38,455 bases of DNA from Phycisphaerae bacterium (GTDB lineage Bacteria > Planctomycetota > Phycisphaerae > UBA1845 > PWPN01): assembly GCA_012719955.1 (NCBI GenBank), contig JAAXZI010000219.1, forward strand, positions 1 through 38,455, in the 5' to 3' direction. Below the pieces are notes generated by a model. The model was given only the letters and a program-made list of their open reading frames with translations, had not been told where the DNA came from and did no database searches. A program made the position numbers and the translations under genes. This document shows, in pieces, positions 7,727-15,142 of the stretch. Position 1 is the stretch's first letter. Each line of letters begins with the position of its first letter.

Positions 7727-7746
7727 CCCCTGCTCTTGAGCAGGGG
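7727..7746. repeat. CCCCTGCTC/GAGCAGGGG hairpin
   Basis: A perfect 9-bp inverted repeat with a two-base centre sits between the convergent SDR and recQ genes. Its CTCTTGAG centre is the same as in the CACGGC repeats near 6630, suggesting one repeat family. It has no T-run. Confidence 0.55.
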
Positions 7747-7816
7747 AAAGGACCAGTAAACTGACAAAAACCACGGTTCAAGAGCCGCAGCACATACGCC
7801 GGCGTTGTCGGGGGGG

Positions 7817-7878
7817 GGCAGGCATCCTGCCCGCCTCATGGGCCAAAGCGCGAAACTCCCGGACTGGAAAGAGCACTA
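7817..7878. repeat. 62-bp palindrome-containing repeat, copy 1 (recQ 3' end)
   Basis: This element matches 20946-21007 over 62 bases with about 7 differences and no gaps. It begins with the palindrome GGCAGGCATCCTGCCCGCC, continues CTCATGGGCC..., and ends GGAAAGAGCACTA. Its last three bases (CTA, read TAG on the minus strand) are the recQ stop codon. The second copy ends at the stop codon of the ABC exporter in the same way. Confidence 0.8.
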
Positions 7879-9792
7879 CATTCCTGACTCACGGATTACC
7901 TGCAGGAATCGCTCTCCGTACCCTTCGAACTTCGCCGGGCCCACTCCCGGCACCTTCATCATCTCCTCGCGGGTATGCGGCCGGGACCGGGCCATCTCTC
8001 TCAATGTGCGATCGCTGAAGACCATGAATGCCGGCACGTTGAACTCTTCGGCGAGTTCGCGGCGCAAATTCTTCAACACGTCGAACAGGGCCAGCGCCCG
8101 GCCGTCCAGTGGCTCCGGTACCTGAGATTTCCGGGTCGTCCGCGGCCGGTCCAACAGCGATGAGGCCTTCTCCAGCGGCGGCAACGATGAGCGTTTCGAC
8201 CGGGCCGACGACTCGCTCTTGCGGCGCGTCCGTCTCTTGCGAGCGAACTGCGCGCTCACGTCGTATAGCACCGCCTCTTCCTGCGAGCGAAGCACCCGCC
8301 AACCCTTCGGCGTCACCTTGAGCACGCGATACTCGCCGTCACGGCGCATACAGCCCTGTTCGATAAGCTGATCGATCCACGCGCGGAGCACCGGCTTAGT
8401 CTGATCGGCCAGCAGGCCGAACGTGCTCAAGTCCCGGTGACCGCGTTCGATGACCTGCTCGGTCTCCTCGCCCAGCAGCACGTCGATCACGTGGGCCGCG
8501 CCATAACGCTCGCCCGTCCGCAACACGCAGGACATGATCTTCTGCGCCGTGATGGTGGAATCGGAGAGGGTCTCATGCTCGCCGAGGCACACGTCGCAGG
8601 CCCCGCACGAGTCGCGCTCCCATTTCTGGCCGAAGTAACTCACCAGCCGCCGGTGCCGGCAACCGATGGTGGTGCAGTAGCGATACATCTCGGAGAGCAG
8701 GCGAAGCTGCTCCTGTGCATCGACAGGGTCGTTGCCTCCGATGATGCTCTCCCACAGCTTGTAGTCGGCCCCGCTGTAATACAGGATGCACTCGGCCGGC
8801 TGACCGTCGCGGCCCGCCCGGCCGGTCTCCTGCTGGTAATGTTCGAGCGACTTGGGCATGGCCGCATGAATGACATAGCGGATATCCGCCCGGTCGATGC
8901 CCATGCCGAAGGCCACCGTGGCCACCACCACGTCGATCTTGCGGGCCGCGAAGGCGTCCTGGGCCTCGGTCCGCTCGATGTCCCCCATGCCCGCGTGATA
9001 GCCGACGGCCCGAACGCCCGCCGATACGAGCAGCGAGGTCAGATCGTCCACGTCCGCCCGGCGGATGCAATAGACGATCCCCGCCTTGCCCGGGCGGCGG
9101 CGAACGGCCTCGATCACATCCTGAAACTCGCCCCGGCGCCGCAGCACCCGGTAGGTCAGGTTCGGCCGGAAGAAGTCCCCCACCAGAACGGCCGGCTCAA
9201 CCAGCCCGAGCTGGGCGATGATATCGTCGCGGACCCGCGGCGTGGCGGTCGCCGTAAAGGCATGTACGGACACCTGCGGAAATCGCCGTTTCAACTCGCC
9301 GAGTTGGCGGTAATCAGCCCTGAAATCGTGGCCCCAGTGGCTGATACAGTGAGCCTCATCAATGGCGAACGAGCGGACATCGACGTTCTGCAGGAAGTGA
9401 TAAAACCACTCGTCGAATCGTTCCGGAGCCACGAAGATGAGCCGGTATTCGTTGCGGGAGATGCCGTTAATGACCCGTCGCCGGTCCGCCGGATCAAGCG
9501 TGCTGTTCAGGAAGGCCGCGGAGATGCCCCGCGATAACAGCCGGTCCACCTGGTCTTTCATCAGCGCGATCAGCGGTGAAACCACCACCGTCAGCCGCCC
9601 GGACAGCACGGCCGGCGCCTGGTAACAGAGGGACTTACCGCCGCCGGTGGGCAGGACGGCCAGGGAATCCCTCCCGGCCAGCGAGGCCTCCATGGCTTCG
9701 CGTTGTAACGGACGGAGGCTTTTGTAGCCCCAGTACTTCTCGATGATGGCCAGCAGCGATTCCAAGGATTCCAAGGCGCTTCCCTGCGGCAA
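7876..9792 (-). CDS. recQ: ATP-dependent DNA helicase RecQ
   Basis: RecQ unwinds DNA 3' to 5' in recombination and replication-fork repair. The 638-residue product has all expected parts: Walker A 'LPTGGGKSLCYQAP', DEAH box 'AIDEAHCISHWGHDFR', 'HAFTATATP', and the motif V-VI region 'ATVAFGMGIDRADIRYVIH' to 'QQETGRAGRDG'. The RQC zinc-binding cysteines follow ('CTTIGC', 'CGACDVC'), then a winged-helix region, a basic low-complexity linker ('RKRRTRRKSESSARSKRSS') and a C-terminal HRDC domain with 'VPAFMVFSDRTL' and 'VPGVGPAKFEGYG'. The start is uncertain: the frame opens with TTG at 9792 without a clear ribosome binding site, and two further TTG codons follow within 10 codons. The stop codon lies inside a 62-bp repeat shared with the ABC exporter gene. 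Confidence 0.92.
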   Translation of the reverse strand: MPQGSALESLESLLAIIEKYWGYKSLRPLQREAMEASLAGRDSLAVLPTGGGKSLCYQAPAVLSGRLTVVVSPLIALMKDQVDRLLSRGISAAFLNSTLDPADRRRVINGISRNEYRLIFVAPERFDEWFYHFLQNVDVRSFAIDEAHCISHWGHDFRADYRQLGELKRRFPQVSVHAFTATATPRVRDDIIAQLGLVEPAVLVGDFFRPNLTYRVLRRRGEFQDVIEAVRRRPGKAGIVYCIRRADVDDLTSLLVSAGVRAVGYHAGMGDIERTEAQDAFAARKIDVVVATVAFGMGIDRADIRYVIHAAMPKSLEHYQQETGRAGRDGQPAECILYYSGADYKLWESIIGGNDPVDAQEQLRLLSEMYRYCTTIGCRHRRLVSYFGQKWERDSCGACDVCLGEHETLSDSTITAQKIMSCVLRTGERYGAAHVIDVLLGEETEQVIERGHRDLSTFGLLADQTKPVLRAWIDQLIEQGCMRRDGEYRVLKVTPKGWRVLRSQEEAVLYDVSAQFARKRRTRRKSESSARSKRSSLPPLEKASSLLDRPRTTRKSQVPEPLDGRALALFDVLKNLRRELAEEFNVPAFMVFSDRTLREMARSRPHTREEMMKVPGVGPAKFEGYGERFLQVIRESGM

Positions 9793-10348
9793 ACAGTTGC
9801 TGCAAACGAGACCCCCGGCGGGACGAGCGGGCTGTCGCAGTTGGCCCGACGGGATCCTGTCGAGCTTTGTAAACCGCGCACCACGGGCGTGTCAACCACA
9901 TCGGCATTCAGAGAGCAGGCCGGCCTGAGGGCCGGTCTGAAAGACAGTCCCGGCGGAGCCCCGTGCCTGCGAAGATCTGCCCCTTTTCCCAAAAAGGAAC
10001 CCACCTCCAGTGAATCGCACAAGAGGTGGGTCACCCCCATTTCCTTATCTGCCTCGCCACCTTCCCCGAATGCGCTCTCCGCGGTGAGAACTTCTATACC
10101 ATATCCAACTCCACTCTCCCTGGAAACAGGGCATTCTCCCCAACTTATATTTTGGCAACCTTTTCCCGGGAAGCCGGGTGGATTTCCAGAGCTGAATTCG
10201 GGCCTTCGGTATATACAATCATCGACGCGGGTCTTCGAATCTGCCCCCCGAGGCGGGCAAGAGGTCCGCCTGCCGGCAGGGATGATCGAGAAATATCAAC
10301 CTGTTCCGCAGCACTACCCAGACTCGTAACCTCCGCTATGCTAAGGGC
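9793..10348. other. Non-coding stretch between divergent recQ and aroK, with a strong hairpin
   Basis: No convincing gene lies in these 556 bases. ACCCACCTC (9999-10007) and GAGGTGGGT (10023-10031) form a 9-bp stem. Read on the minus strand it is followed by TCCTTTTTGG, so it resembles an attenuator or terminator in the recQ leader. GTCTGAAAGACAG-like and CCCGGGAAGCCGGG-like small inverted repeats are also present. Promoters for both genes should lie here, but no convincing pair of boxes was found. Confidence 0.5.
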
Positions 10349-10876
10349 ATGAACGTCGTATTGATCGGCTATCGAGGATCGGGGAAATCGGCTGTCGGAC
10401 GGACGTTGGCAAGCCGGCTGGGGTGGCCGTTTGTTGATACGGATGCCCTGATCGAACAACGGGAAGGGCTGACCATTCGGGAGATCTTCGCTGACCGGGC
10501 CGAGGACGGCTTCCGCGACCTGGAGGCCCGTATCATCGCCGAGGTCGGGACGCTGGATCGGCACGTTATCAGCACGGGAGGCGGGGCGGTACTGCGGGAG
10601 GAAAATGTGGCCGCCCTGAAGCGCAACGGACGCCTGGTGTGGCTGACCGCCCCGCCAGAGGTGCTCTGGCAGCGGATTCTTGGAGACATTCGCCGGCAGG
10701 AAACCCGGCCGCGAATGGATCTGTCCGTCGGTTTGCAGCAGGTTCGCGAGGCGATTCGCGAACGCAACCCTCTCTACCAGCGGGTGGCCGACGCGATCGT
10801 GGACACCACGGACCGCCCGGTGGAGAGCATCGTCGAGCGGATCCTCACCCGGACGCGCCTACGGGAAGACCATTGA
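10349..10876 (+). CDS. aroK: Shikimate kinase
   Basis: The 175-residue product phosphorylates shikimate with ATP in chorismate synthesis. It shows the P-loop 'LIGYRGSGKSAVGRTLA', the shikimate/Mg-binding 'FVDTDALIE', 'GFRDLEARII' with its substrate-binding Arg, 'STGGGAVLREENV', and the lid sequence 'RPRMDLS'. Length is normal for the family. The ATG at 10349 follows TAAGGG closely. It heads a co-oriented group with aroA (153 bases downstream) and a chorismate synthase homologue, which supports the pathway assignment. Confidence 0.93.
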   Translation: MNVVLIGYRGSGKSAVGRTLASRLGWPFVDTDALIEQREGLTIREIFADRAEDGFRDLEARIIAEVGTLDRHVISTGGGAVLREENVAALKRNGRLVWLTAPPEVLWQRILGDIRRQETRPRMDLSVGLQQVREAIRERNPLYQRVADAIVDTTDRPVESIVERILTRTRLREDH

Positions 10877-11029
10877 TCGGCCGCACCCTTGCGTGGCGGA
10901 TTGAATGTCCGTGGAATACAGCGGCCTTGACAACTTCGCTGGATTTCACCATTCTGGCGGACAGACGGGCGAAAGCCCGATCGACGGGCCTGGATACCCT
11001 CAGCCACGATTGACGGAGACTTCAGCGGC

Positions 11030-12310
11030 ATGCGTCTGGTATGCAGACCATCGCGATTGCGCGGCAGTGTTGAGATCCCCGGTTCGAAATCGCACACGAT
11101 CCGGGCGGTGGCCATCGCCTCATTGGCGGACCGCGAGAGCCAAATCCGCGAGCCGCTGGCTTCGGCCGACACGCTGGCGGCGGTTGATGTTTACCGGGCG
11201 TTGGGCGCCCGGATCGATCTGAAGGACGATGTATGGACCGTCAACGGGATTGCCGGCCAGCCCACCGCGCCGGAAAACGTCCTCGACGTACGTAACTCCG
11301 GAACCACATTAAGGATAGCAGTTGGATCGGCCGCCCTGCTCACCGAGGGGCTGGCCGTTTTCACCGGGGACGAGCAGATCCGCCGTCGCCCCATTGGGCC
11401 GCTGGCCACCTCACTGAATGACCTGGGGGCTTCGATCACCAGCACGCGTGGCAATGGCCGGGCCCCGCTGGTCGTTGGCGGCAGGCTTCGCGGCGGCCGC
11501 ACGAGCATCGAGGCCGTCACCAGCCAGTATCTGACCAGCCTGCTCATCAATACGCCGCTGGCCCTCGATGAGACGATTATCGAGGTTCCCCTGCTCAATG
11601 AACGCCCGTACGTGCAGATCACGCTCGACTGGCTGGCCCGTGGCGGCATTACCCTCGAACGTCGGGAGCTGGAATGGTTCCGCGTGCCGGGCGGACAACG
11701 TTATCGGCCCTTCGACGTCCGCGTGCCGGCGGATTTCTCATCAGCGACGTTCTTCCTGGCAGCCGGCGTGCTGGGCGACAACGACGTCCTGCTGCGCGGG
11801 CTCGATCATCAGGATGCCCAGGGGGACAAGGCGGTGATGGATTATCTCCGGCGGATGGGCGCCCGGATCGACTTCGAGCCGGAAGGTATCCGCGTGCGTC
11901 CCGGCAAGCTGGTCGGCTGTGAGCTGGATCTCAACGCCACGCCCGACGCGCTGCCCATGATGGCGGTGGTGGGATGCTTCGCCGAGGGCCGGACCGCGCT
12001 GGTCAATGTGCCGCAGGCGCGCCTCAAGGAGACGGATCGGATCGCGGTCATGTGCGCGGAGTTGAGCAAGATGGGCGCCCGTATCAGCGAACGCCCGGAC
12101 GGATTGGTGATCGAACGGAGCGATCTCAAGGCGGCGGACGTGAACGGGCATTTCGACCATCGCGTGGTGATGGCCCTGGCCGTGGCCGGCACAGCGGTCA
12201 ACGGCGAGACACGGATCAGCACGGCCGAAGCGGTGGACGTCACCTTCCCGACCTTCATGCAATGCATGACCGGGCTCGGTGCGGATATGCGCGTAGAAGA
12301 GGACAAGTAA
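11030..12310 (+). CDS. aroA: 3-phosphoshikimate 1-carboxyvinyltransferase (EPSP synthase)
   Basis: The enzyme joins phosphoenolpyruvate to shikimate 3-phosphate. The 426-residue product has 'PGSKSHTIRAVAIASLA' with the catalytic Lys, 'LDVRNSGTTLRIAVGSA' (the usual GNSGTT appears as RNSGTT), 'RRRPIGPLATSL', 'SQYLTSLLI', 'LKETDRIAVMCAEL' and 'DHRVVMALAVAG'. Domain order and length are normal. The ATG follows CGGAG at a somewhat long 11-base spacing. It is separated from the downstream aroC-like gene by a perfect 14-bp inverted repeat. Confidence 0.94.
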   Translation: MRLVCRPSRLRGSVEIPGSKSHTIRAVAIASLADRESQIREPLASADTLAAVDVYRALGARIDLKDDVWTVNGIAGQPTAPENVLDVRNSGTTLRIAVGSAALLTEGLAVFTGDEQIRRRPIGPLATSLNDLGASITSTRGNGRAPLVVGGRLRGGRTSIEAVTSQYLTSLLINTPLALDETIIEVPLLNERPYVQITLDWLARGGITLERRELEWFRVPGGQRYRPFDVRVPADFSSATFFLAAGVLGDNDVLLRGLDHQDAQGDKAVMDYLRRMGARIDFEPEGIRVRPGKLVGCELDLNATPDALPMMAVVGCFAEGRTALVNVPQARLKETDRIAVMCAELSKMGARISERPDGLVIERSDLKAADVNGHFDHRVVMALAVAGTAVNGETRISTAEAVDVTFPTFMQCMTGLGADMRVEEDK

Positions 12311-12314
12311 CGGA

Positions 12315-12371
12315 GCGGCCGGGCTCTGCACCGGCTGTTTCAGACCAGCGGCCGGCACAGAGCCCGGCCGC
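12315..12371 (+). repeat. 14-bp perfect inverted repeat between aroA and the aroC homologue
   Basis: GCGGCCGGGCTCTG (12315-12328) and CAGAGCCCGGCCGC (12358-12371) pair perfectly around a 29-base loop that has its own weaker CCGGCTG/CAGCGGCCGG pairing. It begins 4 bases after the aroA stop codon and ends just before the AAGGAG ribosome binding site of the next gene (12375-12380). It could be a terminator-like or leader structure, or another mobile palindrome. It has no T-run. Confidence 0.75.
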
Positions 12372-12387
12372 GACAAGGAGTACACCC

Positions 12388-13707
12388 ATGCTGGGCTGCG
12401 ATATCGGAACATTGTTCAAGCTCACCGTCGCCGGCGGCTCGTACCAGGAAGGGCTCACCGTCCATCTCCAGGGCGTCCCGCCGGGGTTGCTCATCACTGA
12501 TGAGCAGATTTACGAAGACCTGCTCATCCGCAAGCCTGGCCAGGGGGAACTCACCAGCCCCCGCCGTGAGCCGGATATTCCGATCATCTTCAGCGGCGTC
12601 AACGCGGCCGACACCATGCCGGGCTTCACCAACGCGGGGTACACCAACGGTACGCCGATGGTCATCCTCATCCCCAACCTGGACCGGCATTTCGAGCACA
12701 TCGAGCAGTACCAGGTGACCAACCGCACGCCCCGTCCCGGTCACGCGTCGTATGCCTCCTACATGAAGTACGACCACTGGGACGACGCCATCGGGGCGGG
12801 CATCTTCAGCGGGCGGTACACCTCCACCATCGTGGCGGCCGGTGTGATCGCCAAGGCCATCCTCGCCAAACACGGCATCCAGGTGACCGCCTACGTCCGC
12901 GAGGCCGCCGGCGTGGTCATGCCGGACATGCCCATCGAAGAGATCCGCCTGCGCCAAGCCGCCTATCGCAAGGTTCGCAAAGAACACGACCCCATCTGGC
13001 GGTTCGTGTACCAGTCCGGTCGGATCCGGCCCGGCATGCGGTTCCTTGAGAAAACTCCGGTGCTGGCCGAAGTCGAGAAGATGATCGGCAAATTCGCGTC
13101 CATACCGATGGATGAGGAGAAGATTCGCAAGGAATACGGCATCCATCCGAGCCTGTTCTGCCCCGATCTGGCCACCGCCGACGCGATGTTCCAGCGGATC
13201 ATCGACATCAAGAAGGCCGGCGATTCCAGCGGCGGGGTGGTCGAAGTGGTCGCGACCGGTCTGCCGGCAGGCGTGGGCGAGCCCGTTTTCAGGAAGCTCG
13301 ACGGGGAACTGGGCAGGATGCTCAGCATCGGCTCGGTCAAGGCGGTTGAGATCGGCGCGGGCGTCCACGTGAAGGATATGACCGGCTCCCAGTGCAACGA
13401 CCAGATGTACGTCGACGAACAGGGCAACGTTCGCTTCAAGAGCAACCACGCCGGCGGCGTCACCGGCGGCCTGACCACCGGCCAGAACCTCGTCATCCGC
13501 CTGGCGGTCAAGCCTACGCCGACCATCAGCAAGGACCAGGACACCATCGACAAGGTGGAGCGTAAGAACGCCGTGCTCAAGGCGGTCACGCGCCGCGATC
13601 CCACGCTGGTGGCCCGGATCTGGCCGGTTGCGGAGGCGTTCACGGCCTGCATTCTGCTGGACCACTACATGATGCACCTGGGCTATCAGGCCCTGTGGCG
13701 CAAGTGA
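12388..13707 (+). CDS. Divergent chorismate synthase homologue
   Basis: Chorismate synthase converts EPSP to chorismate using reduced FMN. This 439-residue protein follows the family fold from end to end: 'GTLFKLTVAGGS', 'GVPPGLLITDEQIYEDLLIRKPGQ', 'RREPDIPIIFSG', 'RPGHAS' (His119), 'GVGEPVFRKLDGELGRMLSIGSVKAVEIGAGV', 'SNHAGGVTGGLTTGQNLVIRLAVKPTPTISK' and 'PVAEAFTACILLDH'. Several near-invariant features are changed. GESHG with its catalytic His is GGSYQ (residues 16-20), GHAD is GHAS, the GGGRSSARE region is GAGIFSGRYTST, and RHDP is RRDP. It also carries extra segments around 72-110 and 180-255; the usual length is about 360-400. The ATG has an ideal AAGGAG with a 7-base spacer. Context (aroK-aroA) supports chorismate synthesis, but the active site argues for altered chemistry or a divergent lineage. 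Confidence 0.8.
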   Translation: MLGCDIGTLFKLTVAGGSYQEGLTVHLQGVPPGLLITDEQIYEDLLIRKPGQGELTSPRREPDIPIIFSGVNAADTMPGFTNAGYTNGTPMVILIPNLDRHFEHIEQYQVTNRTPRPGHASYASYMKYDHWDDAIGAGIFSGRYTSTIVAAGVIAKAILAKHGIQVTAYVREAAGVVMPDMPIEEIRLRQAAYRKVRKEHDPIWRFVYQSGRIRPGMRFLEKTPVLAEVEKMIGKFASIPMDEEKIRKEYGIHPSLFCPDLATADAMFQRIIDIKKAGDSSGGVVEVVATGLPAGVGEPVFRKLDGELGRMLSIGSVKAVEIGAGVHVKDMTGSQCNDQMYVDEQGNVRFKSNHAGGVTGGLTTGQNLVIRLAVKPTPTISKDQDTIDKVERKNAVLKAVTRRDPTLVARIWPVAEAFTACILLDHYMMHLGYQALWRK

Positions 13708-13765
13708 GAGGACTCCCGGCACTCCAAGTGCACTCCAGCCAACAAGATCCCTACAAAAGCCGGGC

Positions 13766-13809
13766 TTGCTCCGAGCCGCCAGTCCGGCTATATTGCATTC
13801 GGAGTGCAA
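13766..13809 (+). promoter_or_regulatory. Putative promoter and operator-like palindrome of the DUF4143 ATPase gene
   Basis: TTGCTC (13766-13771) and TATATT (13789-13794) are spaced 17 bases apart. The -10 is good (5/6) and the -35 poor. An inverted repeat, TTGCA-TTCGGAG-TGCAA (13793-13809), overlaps the -10 and contains the GGAG ribosome binding site. A protein binding there would block both transcription and translation, so autoregulation is an inference. Confidence 0.4.
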
Positions 13810-13810
13810 G

Positions 13811-15049
13811 ATGGCCGCAAACGTCCCATATTATCCACGCGCAATGGGCCCGGCTTGGACTGCGGCGTCAAAGCAGTTCCCGGTTCTCCTGTTGACCGGC
13901 CCCCGGCAGGTCGGCAAGACCACGCTGTTGGAGCACCTGGCCGCTGAAGGCCGACGCTACGTCACGCTCGATGCTCCGTTGGTCCGGGAACTGGCCAGGC
14001 GGGACCCGGCCTTGTTTCTGCAGCGCTATCAACCGCCCGTCATCATTGATGAGATACAGTATGCGCCCGAGCTGCTCCCGTACATTAAGATGGCCGTGGA
14101 CACCTCTCGTGTTCCAGGCTCGTTCTGGCTGACCGGCTCGCAGCAGTTTCGCATGATGCAGGGCGTGTCCGAAACCCTGGCCGGTCGCATCGGCATTCTG
14201 AACCTGCTCGGGTTTTCCAGCCGAGAGCGTGCCCGCGGCGTGCTGGATGTACCGCCCTTCCTTCCCACAGATGAGCGCTTGCGACAGCGGGAGGCGTCGA
14301 GCCGAACGCTGATGCTCAGGGAGTTGTACCAGGAGATTTGGCTGGGCTCCTTCCCGGCCCTCGTGGCCGGCCCGATTCATGACCGGGATCTTTTTTACAG
14401 CTCGTATGTGCAAACATATCTGGAGAGAGACGTTCGGGATCTGGCCCAAGTCGGCGCCGAAGCGAGCTTTCTTCGCTTCGTAAAGGCCTGCGCCGCACGC
14501 ACCGCGCAGTTGCTGAACTATTCGGAGCTGGCTCGGGATGCAGGGGTCAGTTCCAACACGGCAAGGCATTGGCTCTCTATCCTGCAAGCCAGCTTCCAGG
14601 TCGTGCTTGTTCCCCCGTTCCACTCCAACGTGAGCAAACGGCTGGTCAAACGGCCCAAACTCTATTTTCTCGATACCGGTCTGTGTGCTTACCTGACTGA
14701 GTGGACCTCTCCGGAAACCCTGGAGGCAGGGGCCATGTCGGGCGCCATCCTGGAAACGTATGTCCTCAGCGAACTGCTCAAGAGCTGGTGGCATCTGGGG
14801 CTCCATCCTCACCTCTACTATTTCCGAGACAAGGATGGGCTGGAGGTCGATTTCGTCTTCGCCCAGGATCAACGCATCTACCCGGTGGAGGTGAAGAAAA
14901 CGGCCTCACCTCGTGCGGACGACCTTCGCGGGTTTCGCGCGCTGGCCAAAGCGGGCGTTCCCGTGGGGCCGGGAGCAATCTTATGTCTGTGCCAGGAGCT
15001 CCTTCCGCTGACCAGTGACGTGCAGGCGGTGCCCATCGGCCTGCTGTAA
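13811..15049 (+). CDS. AAA ATPase with DUF4143 domain
   Basis: The 412-residue product belongs to the widespread AAA_14/DUF4143 group. Visible are Walker A 'LLTGPRQVGKTTLLEHLA', Walker B 'VIIDEIQYAPELLPYIK', and the sensor 'FWLTGSQQFRMM'. A helix-turn-helix-like segment ('LLNYSELARDAGVSSNTARHWLSIL') follows. The C-terminal PD-(D/E)XK-like core is 'YYFRDKDGLEVDFVF' ... 'IYPVEVKKT'. The ATG at 13811 follows GGAG by 6 bases; an upstream in-frame start at 13766 would cover the putative promoter. These genes are often mobile and present in many copies; their job is unknown, with defence or toxin-antitoxin-like roles suggested. It converges with the U32 gene; the 93-base gap between them holds nothing recognisable. 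Confidence 0.88.
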   Translation: MAANVPYYPRAMGPAWTAASKQFPVLLLTGPRQVGKTTLLEHLAAEGRRYVTLDAPLVRELARRDPALFLQRYQPPVIIDEIQYAPELLPYIKMAVDTSRVPGSFWLTGSQQFRMMQGVSETLAGRIGILNLLGFSSRERARGVLDVPPFLPTDERLRQREASSRTLMLRELYQEIWLGSFPALVAGPIHDRDLFYSSYVQTYLERDVRDLAQVGAEASFLRFVKACAARTAQLLNYSELARDAGVSSNTARHWLSILQASFQVVLVPPFHSNVSKRLVKRPKLYFLDTGLCAYLTEWTSPETLEAGAMSGAILETYVLSELLKSWWHLGLHPHLYYFRDKDGLEVDFVFAQDQRIYPVEVKKTASPRADDLRGFRALAKAGVPVGPGAILCLCQELLPLTSDVQAVPIGLL

Positions 15050-15142
15050 CACGTACCCTGTAGAACCCCGTGAGGGCATGCGCGTGCAGGATTCACTCGT
15101 CAACCGGCAGGTCCGCACCACACATCATGTGACCAGCTTTGA

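Noticed and set aside
9980-10200. Possible 6S RNA between recQ and aroK
   Set aside because: A GCTCTCCGCGGTGAG segment and a terminal hairpin recall 6S RNA, but I could not draw the closing stem and central bubble. A covariance search would decide.
12340-13809. 489-codon open frame antisense to the aroC homologue
   Set aside because: Mirror frame of the chorismate synthase homologue, which has an ideal ribosome binding site and recognisable domains.
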